This document shows, piece after piece, positions 6,885 to 15,202 of a stretch of 15,342 nt of DNA; position 1 is the stretch's first letter, and every line of letters starts with the position of its first letter. Origin of the DNA: Candidatus Parepulonipiscium sp. PG-Nun2H_MBin03. Its GTDB lineage: Bacteria; Bacillota; Clostridia; Lachnospirales; Cellulosilyticaceae. The stretch spans positions 1 through 15,342 of the forward strand of contig MDJN01000047.1 of NCBI GenBank assembly GCA_001995005.1, read 5' to 3'. A model generated the notes under the pieces. The model had not been told where the DNA came from, did no database searches, and worked only from the letters and a program-made list of their open reading frames with translations. The position numbers and the translations under genes were made by a program.

Positions 6885-6913
6885 TATCTACTGTATAGTT
6901 TTTCATATTTCAA
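6885..6913 (-). promoter_or_regulatory. Candidate promoter of the small membrane protein gene
   Basis: Minus strand: -35-like TTGAAA (6913-6908), exactly 17 bp, then -10-like TAGATA (6890-6885). Transcription would begin near 6878, about 26 bases before the ATG at 6852. That would exclude translation from the upstream ATG at 6906. The -10 is a weak match. Confidence 0.4.
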
Positions 6914-7040
6914 GCTAAAATATACTTAAAATATAATAATTAAATGATTTTCTAATTTATCTTATCATTTTTTCCATATTATGGCAAGCCATTTTAACTA
7001 TCATATTATAGCAAATTAGATTGGTACATTTATCATATTT

Positions 7041-8501
7041 TTATTGTGCTTTCATAGTTGGGAATAAGAGTACATCTCTTATAGAAGCTGAATTTGTTAA
7101 AAACATAATCAATCTATCAATCCCTATGCCCAACCCGCCAGTTGGCGGTAATCCATATTCAAGTGAGGTTAAAAAGTCTTCGTCTATTTCATTCGCCTCA
7201 TCATCTCCAGCCTGGCGTAGTTCTTCTTGATGCTTAAATCTTGCTCTTTGGTCTATAGGGTCGTTTAACTCAGAAAACGCATTTGCCACTTCTCTTCCTA
7301 AAATAAATAGCTCAAATCTTTCTGTGTATTCAGGCTCATCTTTAATCCTTTTTGATAGAGGCGAAATTTCTACCGGATGATGAATTACAAATGTTGGATT
7401 AGATAAGTTTTCTTCAACATATTTTTCAAAGAATAAATTTAATATATCACCTTTTTTATGATGCGTTTCTACTTCAATATTATGTTTCTTAGCTACCTTT
7501 TTTGCTTCTTGTGTATCTGTAATAGTATCAAAATCTACATTAGCATATTTTTTAACGGCATCTTTCATAGATATTTTCTCAAAAGGAGCTTCAAGGTCTA
7601 TCTCTGTTTCGCCATATTTTAATATTCCTGTACCAATTACAGTTTTAGTCACATGTTTAATTAATTTTTCAGTAAGTTCCATTATTTCGTTGTATCCCAC
7701 ATATGCTTGATACAATTCTAGCATAGTAAATTCAGGATTATGTCTTATTGACATACCTTCATTTCTAAACACTCGACCTAATTCATATACTTTATCAAAT
7801 CCACCTACTATAAGCCTTTTTAGTTTTAACTCTGGTGCTATCCTCAAATACATATCAATGTCTAACGTATTGTGGTGAGTAATAAACGGTCTAGCTGCTG
7901 CTCCTCCTGCTATTTGATGTAGTATAGGAGTTTCAACTTCCAAAAAGCCTAAATCATCTAAGAAACGTCTTATCTCACGGATTATAAGACTACGTTTAAC
8001 AAATGTTTCTTTTACTTCAGGATTAACTATTAAATCCACATATCTTTGGCGGTACCTCATCTCAGTATCTTTTAGACCATGAAATTTTTCTGGTAATACT
8101 TTTAAACTTTTAGAGAGTAATTTAATTTCGTTAGCTCTTATAGATATTTCGCCTTTTTGGGTCTTAAATACAACACCATTTACTCCAATAATATCGCCTA
8201 TATCATACTTTTTAAATAATTCATAGTCGTCTATCTCATCTTTTCTAACATATACTTGTATACGTCCTAATGAATCTTGCATATGAACAAAAGAAGCTTT
8301 CCCCATATCTCTTTTTGCCATAATCCTGCCAGCTATGCCAACTTGCATCCCTACCAATTGTTCAAACTCTGTAATTATTTGAGTACTAAAATGAGTCGCA
8401 TTATATCTGGTTTCAGTAAAAGGGTCTTTTTTTGTATCTATTAAATTTTGTAATTTATCTAATCTTACTTTTTCTAATTCATTAATTGATAATTCTTCCA
8501 C
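7041..8501 (-). CDS. lysS: Lysyl-tRNA synthetase, class II
   Basis: Charges tRNA-Lys with lysine in the cytoplasm. The 486 residues show an N-terminal anticodon-binding OB-fold (about 52-130, with VGIAGRIMAKRDMGKASF). The class II catalytic core follows: motif 1 around 163-195 (FVKRSLIIREIRRFLDDLGF then EVETPIL), motif 2 as FRNEGMSIRHNPEFTMLE (245-262) and motif 3 as GGLGIGIDRLIMFLT (about 455-469). MYLRIAPELKLKRL is the lysine-site region. Start is GTG at 8501 with AAGGGAAG six bases upstream; the N-terminus MEELSINELEKVRLDKLQNL looks native. It lies 29 bp after greA, a common clostridial pairing, so it is probably co-transcribed with it. I see no clear terminator downstream. Confidence 0.97.
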   Translation of the reverse strand: MEELSINELEKVRLDKLQNLIDTKKDPFTETRYNATHFSTQIITEFEQLVGMQVGIAGRIMAKRDMGKASFVHMQDSLGRIQVYVRKDEIDDYELFKKYDIGDIIGVNGVVFKTQKGEISIRANEIKLLSKSLKVLPEKFHGLKDTEMRYRQRYVDLIVNPEVKETFVKRSLIIREIRRFLDDLGFLEVETPILHQIAGGAAARPFITHHNTLDIDMYLRIAPELKLKRLIVGGFDKVYELGRVFRNEGMSIRHNPEFTMLELYQAYVGYNEIMELTEKLIKHVTKTVIGTGILKYGETEIDLEAPFEKISMKDAVKKYANVDFDTITDTQEAKKVAKKHNIEVETHHKKGDILNLFFEKYVEENLSNPTFVIHHPVEISPLSKRIKDEPEYTERFELFILGREVANAFSELNDPIDQRARFKHQEELRQAGDDEANEIDEDFLTSLEYGLPPTGGLGIGIDRLIMFLTNSASIRDVLLFPTMKAQ

Positions 8502-8530
8502 GTGTACTTCCCTTTCATAATTAAGTATAA

Positions 8531-9007
8531 TCAGTTTTCTATTTTTAAAATTTTGTATTTATCTATGCCGCCATGGGTGTCTACTTCAACAATATCTCCT
8601 GCTCTACGTCCTATAATAGCCCGACCTACCGGAGATTCGTTAGATATTTTTCCGTTTAGCGGATCAGCTTCTGTTGAGCCAACAATTAAGTATACAACTT
8701 CTTCTTCAAATGTTTCGTCATATAAAGTTACTCTATGTCCTGGTTTTACCGTATCTGTCATCTCATCTTCTGTATCTATTACGGTAACGTTTTTTAACAT
8801 TTTTTCTATTTCAACTATACGAGTTTCTATTTCTGCTTGTCTATCTTTTGCAGCGTCATATTCTGCATTTTCTGATAAGTCTCCTTGTGCTCTTGCCTCT
8901 TTTAATTCTTCTGCAACTTTGTTTCTCTCAACAGTTTTTAATGTCTCTAACTCGCTCTCTAATTTATGAATACCTTCTTTAGTTAATAGTACTTGTTTTT
9001 CAGCCAT
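8531..9007 (-). CDS. greA: Transcription elongation factor GreA
   Basis: Binds RNA polymerase through its secondary channel and stimulates cleavage of backtracked transcripts. With the ATG at 9007 the protein is 158 residues, the standard GreA length; AAGGGA lies about 9 bases upstream. The in-frame ATG at 9025 would add six residues and lacks a site. The N-terminal antiparallel coiled coil (about 8-75) carries the conserved tip with DLSENAEYDAAKDRQAEIE. Its two acidic residues hold the catalytic metal. The C-terminal globular domain contains YLIVGSTEADPLNGKISNES and GRRAGDIVEV. It lies between an unknown gene (73 bp upstream) and lysS (29 bp downstream), all on the minus strand. Confidence 0.97.
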   Translation of the reverse strand: MAEKQVLLTKEGIHKLESELETLKTVERNKVAEELKEARAQGDLSENAEYDAAKDRQAEIETRIVEIEKMLKNVTVIDTEDEMTDTVKPGHRVTLYDETFEEEVVYLIVGSTEADPLNGKISNESPVGRAIIGRRAGDIVEVDTHGGIDKYKILKIEN

Positions 9008-9080
9008 GTAAATCATTCCCTTCATATAATAATTTTATTCACTTTAATCATATAATTCTACGATTTTAACTTAATCTTAT

Positions 9081-9902
9081 TTACTTGTCAACTGTTACCC
9101 TAAAATAATCTTCTGACACAATTGGGGTGGGTGCATATACGTTATGAATTTTTATATCAAATCTGCCTATAATTTTTCTAAGAGCAGCTTTTGTATATCC
9201 TTCTGCCATTAAATACGCTTCTACTTCTTCTACATTACTTTCGTACTTATTAAATAAGACATCAAAATCTCCCCACACTAAACATTTATTATTATTTTCT
9301 ATATTCTCTATAGGCGATTTTATAAACACATAGACGCTATTAGGTTTGGCGTATTTTATACATCTATTTTTTCCAGTTAAGTCAAAAATAATGTCCATTT
9401 GACTTACATACGCTTGGTTTATAGGCATAATTTTTATTCTAATTTTATGCTCTAAATATATCTCTTTTAATACTTGCTCATACACACTTATAGAGGGTGT
9501 AAATATCGTAAGGTCCGTAACTTCAGAAGATAGAGGATATAATAAATCTAATGTAGTGTTAATATTTCCGTCTACTATGCCAACTTTGCTATATAATGCA
9601 TTTTTGTAACCTAAATTATATTTATAAATATATTTTAACATTTGTGCTCCTAAGAGGGCTTTAACTTTTGTACCGTCATATACCTCGACAGATTCAAATG
9701 GAATATCAGATATATTCTTAGGTTTTGCTATATGCAATATATTTTGTTTTATTAAAGCTGTTTCTATCTTTCCCCAATCTCTATTTGTTATACACTTTAT
9801 ATCCTTTGAAATTTGCATCTTTTTTCCATTTTGTATTGACAAAACATCAAATTTTAGCTTTTTAGTATCGTTTTTGAATTCTAATTTTCCAAAATAACTC
9901 AT
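9081..9902 (-). CDS. Hypothetical protein, possible Rossmann-like C-terminal half
   Basis: I do not recognise this protein. The ATG at 9902 (MSYFGKLEF, 273 residues) is chosen because AAAGGAGGA lies 7 bases upstream; the ATG at 9941 lies at the predicted transcription start and has no site. There is no signal peptide or membrane segment, so it is probably cytoplasmic. The N-terminal part is strand-rich. From about residue 106 a pattern of alternating strands and helices appears: SKVGIVDGN, VTDLTIFTPS, IRIKIMPI, MDIIFDLTG. This resembles a nucleotide-binding Rossmann-like fold in which GIVDGN would be the first loop, but it is not a standard GxGxxG. It heads a probable operon with greA and lysS and is divergent from the Sel1 gene. 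The function is open. Confidence 0.72.
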   Translation of the reverse strand: MSYFGKLEFKNDTKKLKFDVLSIQNGKKMQISKDIKCITNRDWGKIETALIKQNILHIAKPKNISDIPFESVEVYDGTKVKALLGAQMLKYIYKYNLGYKNALYSKVGIVDGNINTTLDLLYPLSSEVTDLTIFTPSISVYEQVLKEIYLEHKIRIKIMPINQAYVSQMDIIFDLTGKNRCIKYAKPNSVYVFIKSPIENIENNNKCLVWGDFDVLFNKYESNVEEVEAYLMAEGYTKAALRKIIGRFDIKIHNVYAPTPIVSEDYFRVTVDK

Positions 9903-9946
9903 AAAAAATTCCTCCTTTATAATACTAAAATATTCGTACAAGTTTC

Positions 9947-9975
9947 TTTATATGTCCTATGTTTTGTGATATAAT
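9947..9975. promoter_or_regulatory. Two-way promoter between the hypothetical gene and the Sel1 gene
   Basis: Plus strand: TTTATA (9947-9952), 17 bp, TATAAT (9970-9975) with an upstream TG at -15/-14 (extended -10). Minus strand: the same hexamers read ATTATA (9975-9970), 17 bp, TATAAA (9952-9947). Predicted starts are near 9982 (plus) and 9940 (minus), each about 37 bases before the chosen start codon. The plus direction is the stronger match. Confidence 0.55.
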
Positions 9976-10018
9976 ACATTAAATAGACATAATAATATTT
10001 TTAAAGGAGTGTTACTTT

Positions 10019-11851
10019 ATGATAAAAGAAGATTACAAGACATCTATTAAATCTTATAAAAAAGAAGCAAGACAAGGGTCTGCATTAGCTCAATTTAATT
10101 TAGGTATTTGTTACTCAAGTGGTTTAGGAGTGAAGCAAGATCAACAAAAAGCCATATATTACTGGGAAATAGCAGCAAATAATGAGTTACCTCAAGCAGC
10201 TTATAACTTAGGGCAATGTTTTGAACATGGTGTTGGGGTTGATAAAGATTATGCTAAAATGTTTGAGTGGTATAAAAAATCTGCAGATAATCGCTACATA
10301 GAAGCTCAATTTAAACTTGGTCTTTGTTACCAAACAGGCAAAGGTACAGATATAGATTATACAAACGCCATAAAATATTATAAACTAGCTGCAGACGGAA
10401 AACATCCTATGGCTATTACTAATCTAGGGGTTTGTTTTTATTATGGATTTGGAGTAAACATTAACTATAACCGTGCTGTATCTCTTTACGAAAAAGTTAT
10501 ATCTCATAATCTAAGAGAAACTCAATATTATCTAGGAGTATGTTATGACGAAGGAAATGGAGTAACTCAAAATTTTGACACAGCTTCAAAGTTATACGAA
10601 AAAGCTTCACTACTTGGATACACCCCTGCTTCTTTTGCTCTAGGAAGATTATATGAAAATGGTTACGGTGTACAAAAAGATATCCAAAAAGCTATTCAAT
10701 ACTATAAAAATTCGGTAAAACATGAAAACGTAGAAGCTCTTTATAAGCTAGGCACATTTTACCTAGAAGGGATTGGAGTTATACAAGATTTAGAACTTAG
10801 TATACGCTATTTAACTCGTGCAGCAGAACTTAATTTTGCTCCTAGCATATATAAATTAGGCTATTGCTATGATAAAGGGATTGGGGTTACGCTTGATATT
10901 GATTTAGCTATGAAATACTACCATAAAGCAGCAGACTTAAATGACCAATCCGCCTTATATCACCTAGGAGAGATATACATGGAAGCTTCCGATACGGATA
11001 AAGCAATTTTATATTTTAAAAGGAGTGCAAGCCTAGGCCATGTTAAATCTTGGTATAAATTAGGCCTTTGCTATCAATCAGGACTAGGGATAAAACTTGA
11101 TCCAAAAGAAGCCTTTGAATGCTTTTTGCATGTAAGAAACGATTATCTCGATGCTAAGTATCAAATCGCTAAATGCTACTATAACGGCTTAGGTGTTACG
11201 CAAAATCATGAGCTTGCGTTTAAATACTTTCAACAAGCTGCCAAAAAAAATCATGTTAAATCTCAGTATTATACCGCAAAAATGTATGAAAATGGACAGG
11301 CTACCCCGTGTGATTATGGATTAGCAATTAAATGGTATATTTTAGCGAGCAATAACCAACATGCTGAATCACAATTTAAACTAGGGATGTTTTGCAAAAA
11401 TGGCGAGATAATAGAAGCTGATTACGAAAAAGCATTTAAATACTTTTTAGCTGCCTCCATTCAAGGGCACGCAGAGGCACAGTATCATCTAGGCCTTTGC
11501 TACGAAGAAGGGATTGGTAATATTAAAAGCTATACAGAAGCCGCAAAATGCTATCTACAAGCAGCAAGACAAGGGCATGTGCTGGCTCAATGCGACATTG
11601 GCCTATGCTATGACTATGGCAAAGGAATACCCCAAGATTACGAAAAAGCGGTGTATTGGTACGAAAAAGCTGCTACTAATGGAAATGTAGCAGCTCAATA
11701 TAATTTAGCTTGGGCTTATAAAAATGGCCGTGGCGTTGAACAAAATACCGAACTTGCAGATAAATGGTTTAGATTAGCAGAAGGGTATGGCTACTCTTCT
11801 AAAGATTGTGTATCAATTAACACACATAAACTAAATTCATCCACCAAATAA
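10019..11851 (+). CDS. Sel1-repeat (TPR-like) protein
   Basis: A 610-residue soluble protein built almost entirely of Sel1-like repeats, helix-turn-helix units of about 36 residues that stack into a solenoid for protein contacts. I count 16, from ALAQFNLGICYSSGLGV (about residue 21) to VAAQYNLAWAYKNGRGV (ending near 592). Repeats 9 and 10 are shortened to about 32 and 35 residues. The repeat consensus is A-x-YxLGxCYxxGxGVxxDxxKAxxYYxxAA. There is no signal peptide, catalytic domain or membrane segment, so it is likely a cytoplasmic scaffold; partners are unknown. AAAGGAGT lies 8 bases before the ATG. It is divergent from the hypothetical/greA/lysS unit. Its last 20 residues lie after the repeats and overlap the 3' end of the convergent debranching enzyme gene by 61 bp. 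Confidence 0.9.
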   Translation: MIKEDYKTSIKSYKKEARQGSALAQFNLGICYSSGLGVKQDQQKAIYYWEIAANNELPQAAYNLGQCFEHGVGVDKDYAKMFEWYKKSADNRYIEAQFKLGLCYQTGKGTDIDYTNAIKYYKLAADGKHPMAITNLGVCFYYGFGVNINYNRAVSLYEKVISHNLRETQYYLGVCYDEGNGVTQNFDTASKLYEKASLLGYTPASFALGRLYENGYGVQKDIQKAIQYYKNSVKHENVEALYKLGTFYLEGIGVIQDLELSIRYLTRAAELNFAPSIYKLGYCYDKGIGVTLDIDLAMKYYHKAADLNDQSALYHLGEIYMEASDTDKAILYFKRSASLGHVKSWYKLGLCYQSGLGIKLDPKEAFECFLHVRNDYLDAKYQIAKCYYNGLGVTQNHELAFKYFQQAAKKNHVKSQYYTAKMYENGQATPCDYGLAIKWYILASNNQHAESQFKLGMFCKNGEIIEADYEKAFKYFLAASIQGHAEAQYHLGLCYEEGIGNIKSYTEAAKCYLQAARQGHVLAQCDIGLCYDYGKGIPQDYEKAVYWYEKAATNGNVAAQYNLAWAYKNGRGVEQNTELADKWFRLAEGYGYSSKDCVSINTHKLNSSTK

Positions 11852-13707
11852 CTATCAATAATTTCACTCTTTAAATCCGACGGTTGATTTGTGTCCAAAA
11901 ACAGCTTCCATCCATATTTCGCCTTAGGCAAATTAAATACCAGTGGTTCACTATAATTATTAACAACAAAATAAATTTGATGATCCTCTTCTTGTAAAGT
12001 CCATGCTAAACTTCTTGAAAAATAACTCCAGTCTGGCGAATATAGTTTTGTTCCATGCCAGACTATATTTTTATCAGTTGGGTCTTTGAACCAATTTAAT
12101 TTATTTCGTAACTTAATTGCTCTTTTAACAAATAAAGCAATATCTTTAAATTTCTCCATTCTATCCCAGTTTAACCATACTAGTTCATTATTTTGGCAAA
12201 AGGCATTATTATTGCCTTGTTGAGTTCTAGCTCCCTCATCCCCCATCAATATCATAGGGACACCTTTGCTAAAAAGTAATAATCCTAGGAATGTTTTAAC
12301 TCGTTTAACTCTTAATGAATTAACGTACTCATCATCTGTTTCACCTTCAATTCCACTGTTATCACTAATATTATTACTGCTGCCATCCCTGTTATCTTCG
12401 CCATTTAGCAAATTATGTTTTTCATTATAACTTACTAAATCCCATAAAGTAAATCCATCATGAGCGGTTACATAGTGAATTGGCAAGCATTTTGAGTTAT
12501 AATTATGCGATTTTAAGTCATTTCCTGCAATACAAGTAGCTAAATGATTAATTTGCCCCTTATCGCCTCTTCCAAACGAACGAACACAATCTCTAAATAT
12601 ATCACTCCATTCATGAAATGGGGATGGCATTTTTCCAACATCATATTGTCCTTTAGCATCCCAACTTTCACTTATTAGTTTAACATTGCTTAATATAGGG
12701 TCTTGCGAGATTTCATTTATGAGCGAATATTCTATCCAAGTACCTTCGTTACCTTGTGCTAAAATTGAAGCTAAATCAAATCTAAATCCATCTACACCCA
12801 TCTCCATTACCCAATATCTAAGACTTGCAATAACTAGCTCTTGAACTATAGGATGAGATGTGTTTAACGTATTTCCAGTACCAGAACAGTTTGCAAAATA
12901 TTGATTTTTGTGTCTATAATATGCAAATTTGTTTAGTATCTTAAAATTAAATATTGTATTTTTATCTCCTCCTTCTCCGGTATGGTTATATACAACATCT
13001 AATATAACCTCAAGACCTCTATCATGAACTGAACGTACAAACTTTTTAAATTCCTCACGTACATCTTGATTTTTGCTCATATAAACCGGGTCTAATGCAA
13101 AGAAACTAATAGGATTATATCCCCATTCGTCTGTTAACACTTGATTAGTTTCTGGATGTTTATTAGCAAGAGTATTTCTATTCCATAAATATATAGGCAT
13201 AAGTTCAATTGTGGTTATTCCTAATTCTTTTAAATAATCTAATTTTTCTGTCACTCCTTCAAATGTAGCAGGCGAGTTTACTCCAGCAGATTTATCATGC
13301 GTAAAATGTCCTACATGCATTTCATATATTATAGTTTCTTCCCATGGAATATTTATACTTCTAGTATCATTTCCTGTTAGATCTACTATTTTGTTAAAGT
13401 ATTTCCCCTGCTCCTGTATTACATCTAATGCATATGGATCTATTAGAAAATATTCTTTTCCATCAGATGACACACTCCATGTGTATAACATACCTTGTGA
13501 TATCTGCGAAATTTTAGTATAAAAAAAGTCTCCTAGCGAATTTTCGTTGCGTTTAAGAACTTGTGTAAGTATAGGCTCTGATGTAGCATCTGTATAAATA
13601 CTAAGCTTTATTTCATCTAGCTTACTAAGGTATATACCAAATGTCACATTATTGCCTATCTCATATACACTTCCCAATTTAGGTATAGCATTTTTTATTA
13701 TATCCAT
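11791..13707 (-). CDS. glgX: Glycogen debranching enzyme / isoamylase-type glycosidase (GlgX-like, GH13)
   Basis: Hydrolyses alpha-1,6 branch links in glycogen or limit dextrins, in the cytoplasm (no signal peptide). The 638 residues begin with a carbohydrate-binding beta domain (about 10-110, CBM48-type) followed by a GH13 barrel. Conserved regions are DVVYNH (237-242), GFRFDLA with nucleophile Asp311, ISESWDA with acid/base Glu347, and YVTAHDGFTLWDLVSYNEKHN (in part) with Asp417. All three catalytic residues are present. The long LVSYNEKHNLLNGEDNRDG loop is the mark of the GlgX/isoamylase group. The C-terminal beta domain ends in SYLVDEFSLCVLID, the usual family end, so the stop at 11791 is right although it lies within the Sel1 gene. 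Start: GGGAGAAAG before the ATG. Substrate preference (glycogen or starch) is not resolved, and no other glg genes are in view. Confidence 0.92.
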   Translation of the reverse strand: MDIIKNAIPKLGSVYEIGNNVTFGIYLSKLDEIKLSIYTDATSEPILTQVLKRNENSLGDFFYTKISQISQGMLYTWSVSSDGKEYFLIDPYALDVIQEQGKYFNKIVDLTGNDTRSINIPWEETIIYEMHVGHFTHDKSAGVNSPATFEGVTEKLDYLKELGITTIELMPIYLWNRNTLANKHPETNQVLTDEWGYNPISFFALDPVYMSKNQDVREEFKKFVRSVHDRGLEVILDVVYNHTGEGGDKNTIFNFKILNKFAYYRHKNQYFANCSGTGNTLNTSHPIVQELVIASLRYWVMEMGVDGFRFDLASILAQGNEGTWIEYSLINEISQDPILSNVKLISESWDAKGQYDVGKMPSPFHEWSDIFRDCVRSFGRGDKGQINHLATCIAGNDLKSHNYNSKCLPIHYVTAHDGFTLWDLVSYNEKHNLLNGEDNRDGSSNNISDNSGIEGETDDEYVNSLRVKRVKTFLGLLLFSKGVPMILMGDEGARTQQGNNNAFCQNNELVWLNWDRMEKFKDIALFVKRAIKLRNKLNWFKDPTDKNIVWHGTKLYSPDWSYFSRSLAWTLQEEDHQIYFVVNNYSEPLVFNLPKAKYGWKLFLDTNQPSDLKSEIIDSYLVDEFSLCVLIDTQSLEE

Positions 13708-13796
13708 AAACTTTCTCCCTTTTCTGTATTTATAGTATTTTTAATAAAATTTACTACTAAAATTAACTTACCTTAATTTATTTATTTCCAATTATA

Positions 13797-13825
13797 TTTA
13801 TGCCACAATTATTATTATGGGTCAA
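13797..13825 (-). promoter_or_regulatory. Candidate promoter of the debranching enzyme gene
   Basis: Minus strand: TTGACC (13825-13820), 17 bp, CATAAA (13802-13797). The -35 matches the consensus at 5 of 6 positions and the -10 at 4 of 6. It would give a leader of about 80 bases before the ATG at 13707. Other AT-rich -10-like hexamers nearby keep confidence modest. Confidence 0.4.
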
Positions 13826-13898
13826 GGACATAATTAGTAATATTCCATCATTTTTCTTGTATAAAATTATTTGTTTATAAGAACTAAATATATACTGA

Positions 13899-13919
13899 TG
13901 TATTATTTTTAATGATACA
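13899..13919. promoter_or_regulatory. Imperfect palindrome directly upstream of the tyrS -35
   Basis: A 21-bp palindrome with arms TGTATTATT and AATGATACA around TTT. Eight of nine positions are complementary and the ninth is a T-G pair. It ends one base before the tyrS -35 hexamer. No T-run follows, so it is not a plus-strand terminator. It could be an operator for an unknown regulator, but AT-rich DNA can give such arms by chance. Confidence 0.4.
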
Positions 13920-13920
13920 C

Positions 13921-13949
13921 TTGCAAAACAAGGATTGTTATGTTAAAAT
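13921..13949 (+). promoter_or_regulatory. Promoter of tyrS
   Basis: TTGCAA (13921-13926), 17 bp, TAAAAT (13944-13949), with TG at the extended -10 position (13941-13942). The predicted start near 13956 leaves only about 20 bases of leader, just enough for AAGGAGG (13960-13966) and too short for a T-box. The upstream ATG at 13940 lies within this promoter and is excluded as the start. Confidence 0.65.
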
Positions 13950-13975
13950 CTGTAAAAATAAGGAGGTTTTATTGT

Positions 13976-15202
13976 ATGAATGTTTTTGATACTTTACTCG
14001 AAAGAGGTTTTATTAAACAAACAACTCATGAAGATGAGTTACGTGAATTATTAGATAACGAAAAAGTTACATTTTATATAGGATTTGATCCAACAGCAGA
14101 TAGCTTACATGTAGGTCATTTTGTAACTATTATGGCAATGCGACATATGCAACTAGCTGGTCATAGACCAATCGCACTGATGGGTGGCGGCACCGGTATG
14201 ATAGGGGATCCTAGCGGTAAAACAGATATGCGTAAAATGATGAGTATAGAAACTATTAACCATAATGTAAACTGCTTTAAAGAACAAATGTCACGCTTTA
14301 TTGACTTTGATGATGATAAAGCTATTATTGCAAATAACGCAGACTGGTTATTAAACTTAAATTATATTGAATTATTACGTGAGGTTGGCGTGCATTTTTC
14401 TGTAAATCGTATGCTATCTTTTGAGTGCTTTAAACAACGCTTAGAAAAAGGTCTGTCATTTTTTGAATTTAATTATATGATAATGCAATCATATGACTTT
14501 TTAGAATTATACAGAAAATATAATTGTAAATTACAACTAGGTGGAAATGACCAATGGTCAAATATTTTAGGTGGGGTAGAACTTGTAAGAAGGTTGCATG
14601 GAGACAGTGCATTTGGTCTTACGTTTACACTCTTAACTAATAGCGAAGGGCAAAAAATGGGCAAAACTGTTAATGGTGCCGTGTGGCTTGATAGAAACAA
14701 AACATCACCATATGAATTTTACCAATACTGGCGAAATGTAAATGATAGTGATGTATTTATGTGCCTTTCTCTATTAACATTTTTACCAATGGATGAGGTG
14801 AAACGCTTATCTAGCCTAGAAGGCTCAGAGATAAATAAAGCTAAAGAAGTTTTGGCTTTTGAAGTAACTAAAATCGTGCATAGTGAAGATGATGCCATAA
14901 AAGCACAAGAAGCTTCTCGTTCTGCTTTTTCAGGCGGTGGTGCTACAGGTTCCCTGCCTACAACTGATATTACAGAAGATACACTGAGCGATGGTATTGA
15001 TATAATAACTTTACTTGCTACTACAACAAAACTTGCACCTTCAAAAGCAGAAGCACGTAGATTAGTTACACAAAATGGAATTAAAATAGATGGAGTTACT
15101 ATATCAGATGTTAAACATACCATTACTAAAGAGCAGTTTACTGAAAATAAATTAATGTTACAAAAAGGCAAAAAAGTCTTTCACCAAATAAATTTGAAAT
15201 AG
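13976..15202 (+). CDS. tyrS: Tyrosyl-tRNA synthetase, class I
   Basis: Activates tyrosine and charges tRNA-Tyr in the cytoplasm. With the ATG at 13976 the protein is 408 residues, normal for the bacterial TyrRS. AAGGAGG lies 9 bases upstream. The Rossmann catalytic domain shows GFDPTADSLHVGH, where HVGH (45-48) is the HIGH motif, and LMGGGTGMIGDPSGKTDMR. The tyrosine site region is YDFLELYRKYNCKLQLGGNDQW (in part). The second ATP motif is KMGKT (227-231), the KMSKS equivalent of this family. A C-terminal S4 RNA-binding domain (about 340-400) contains SKAEARRLVTQNGIKIDG. Divergent from the debranching gene and convergent with prfB. No T-box leader is visible, unlike many Firmicute tyrS genes. 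Confidence 0.97.
   Translation: MNVFDTLLERGFIKQTTHEDELRELLDNEKVTFYIGFDPTADSLHVGHFVTIMAMRHMQLAGHRPIALMGGGTGMIGDPSGKTDMRKMMSIETINHNVNCFKEQMSRFIDFDDDKAIIANNADWLLNLNYIELLREVGVHFSVNRMLSFECFKQRLEKGLSFFEFNYMIMQSYDFLELYRKYNCKLQLGGNDQWSNILGGVELVRRLHGDSAFGLTFTLLTNSEGQKMGKTVNGAVWLDRNKTSPYEFYQYWRNVNDSDVFMCLSLLTFLPMDEVKRLSSLEGSEINKAKEVLAFEVTKIVHSEDDAIKAQEASRSAFSGGGATGSLPTTDITEDTLSDGIDIITLLATTTKLAPSKAEARRLVTQNGIKIDGVTISDVKHTITKEQFTENKLMLQKGKKVFHQINLK

Noticed and set aside
4112..6906. Mobile genetic element around the HNH gene
   Set aside because: No transposase, integrase, terminal repeats or attachment-site duplication is seen; the HNH domain is not of the homing-endonuclease-in-intron type, as no interrupted host gene is visible.
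6951..7020. 8-bp inverted repeat (TCTAATTT / AAATTAGA) between lysS and the small gene as a lysS terminator
   Set aside because: The 54-base loop and the absence of a T-tract make it a poor terminator; very AT-rich DNA gives such matches by chance.
6704..8969. Plus-strand open frames at 6704-6898, 7021-7230 and 8502-8969
   Set aside because: Antisense to the small membrane protein, lysS and greA, whose protein motifs are unambiguous.
13708..13939. Riboswitch or T-box in the gap between the debranching gene and tyrS
   Set aside because: No T-box core sequence, specifier stem or known riboswitch motif is visible on either strand.
14473..15171. Minus-strand open frames within tyrS
   Set aside because: Antisense to the conserved catalytic and S4 domains of TyrRS, with no ribosome binding sites.
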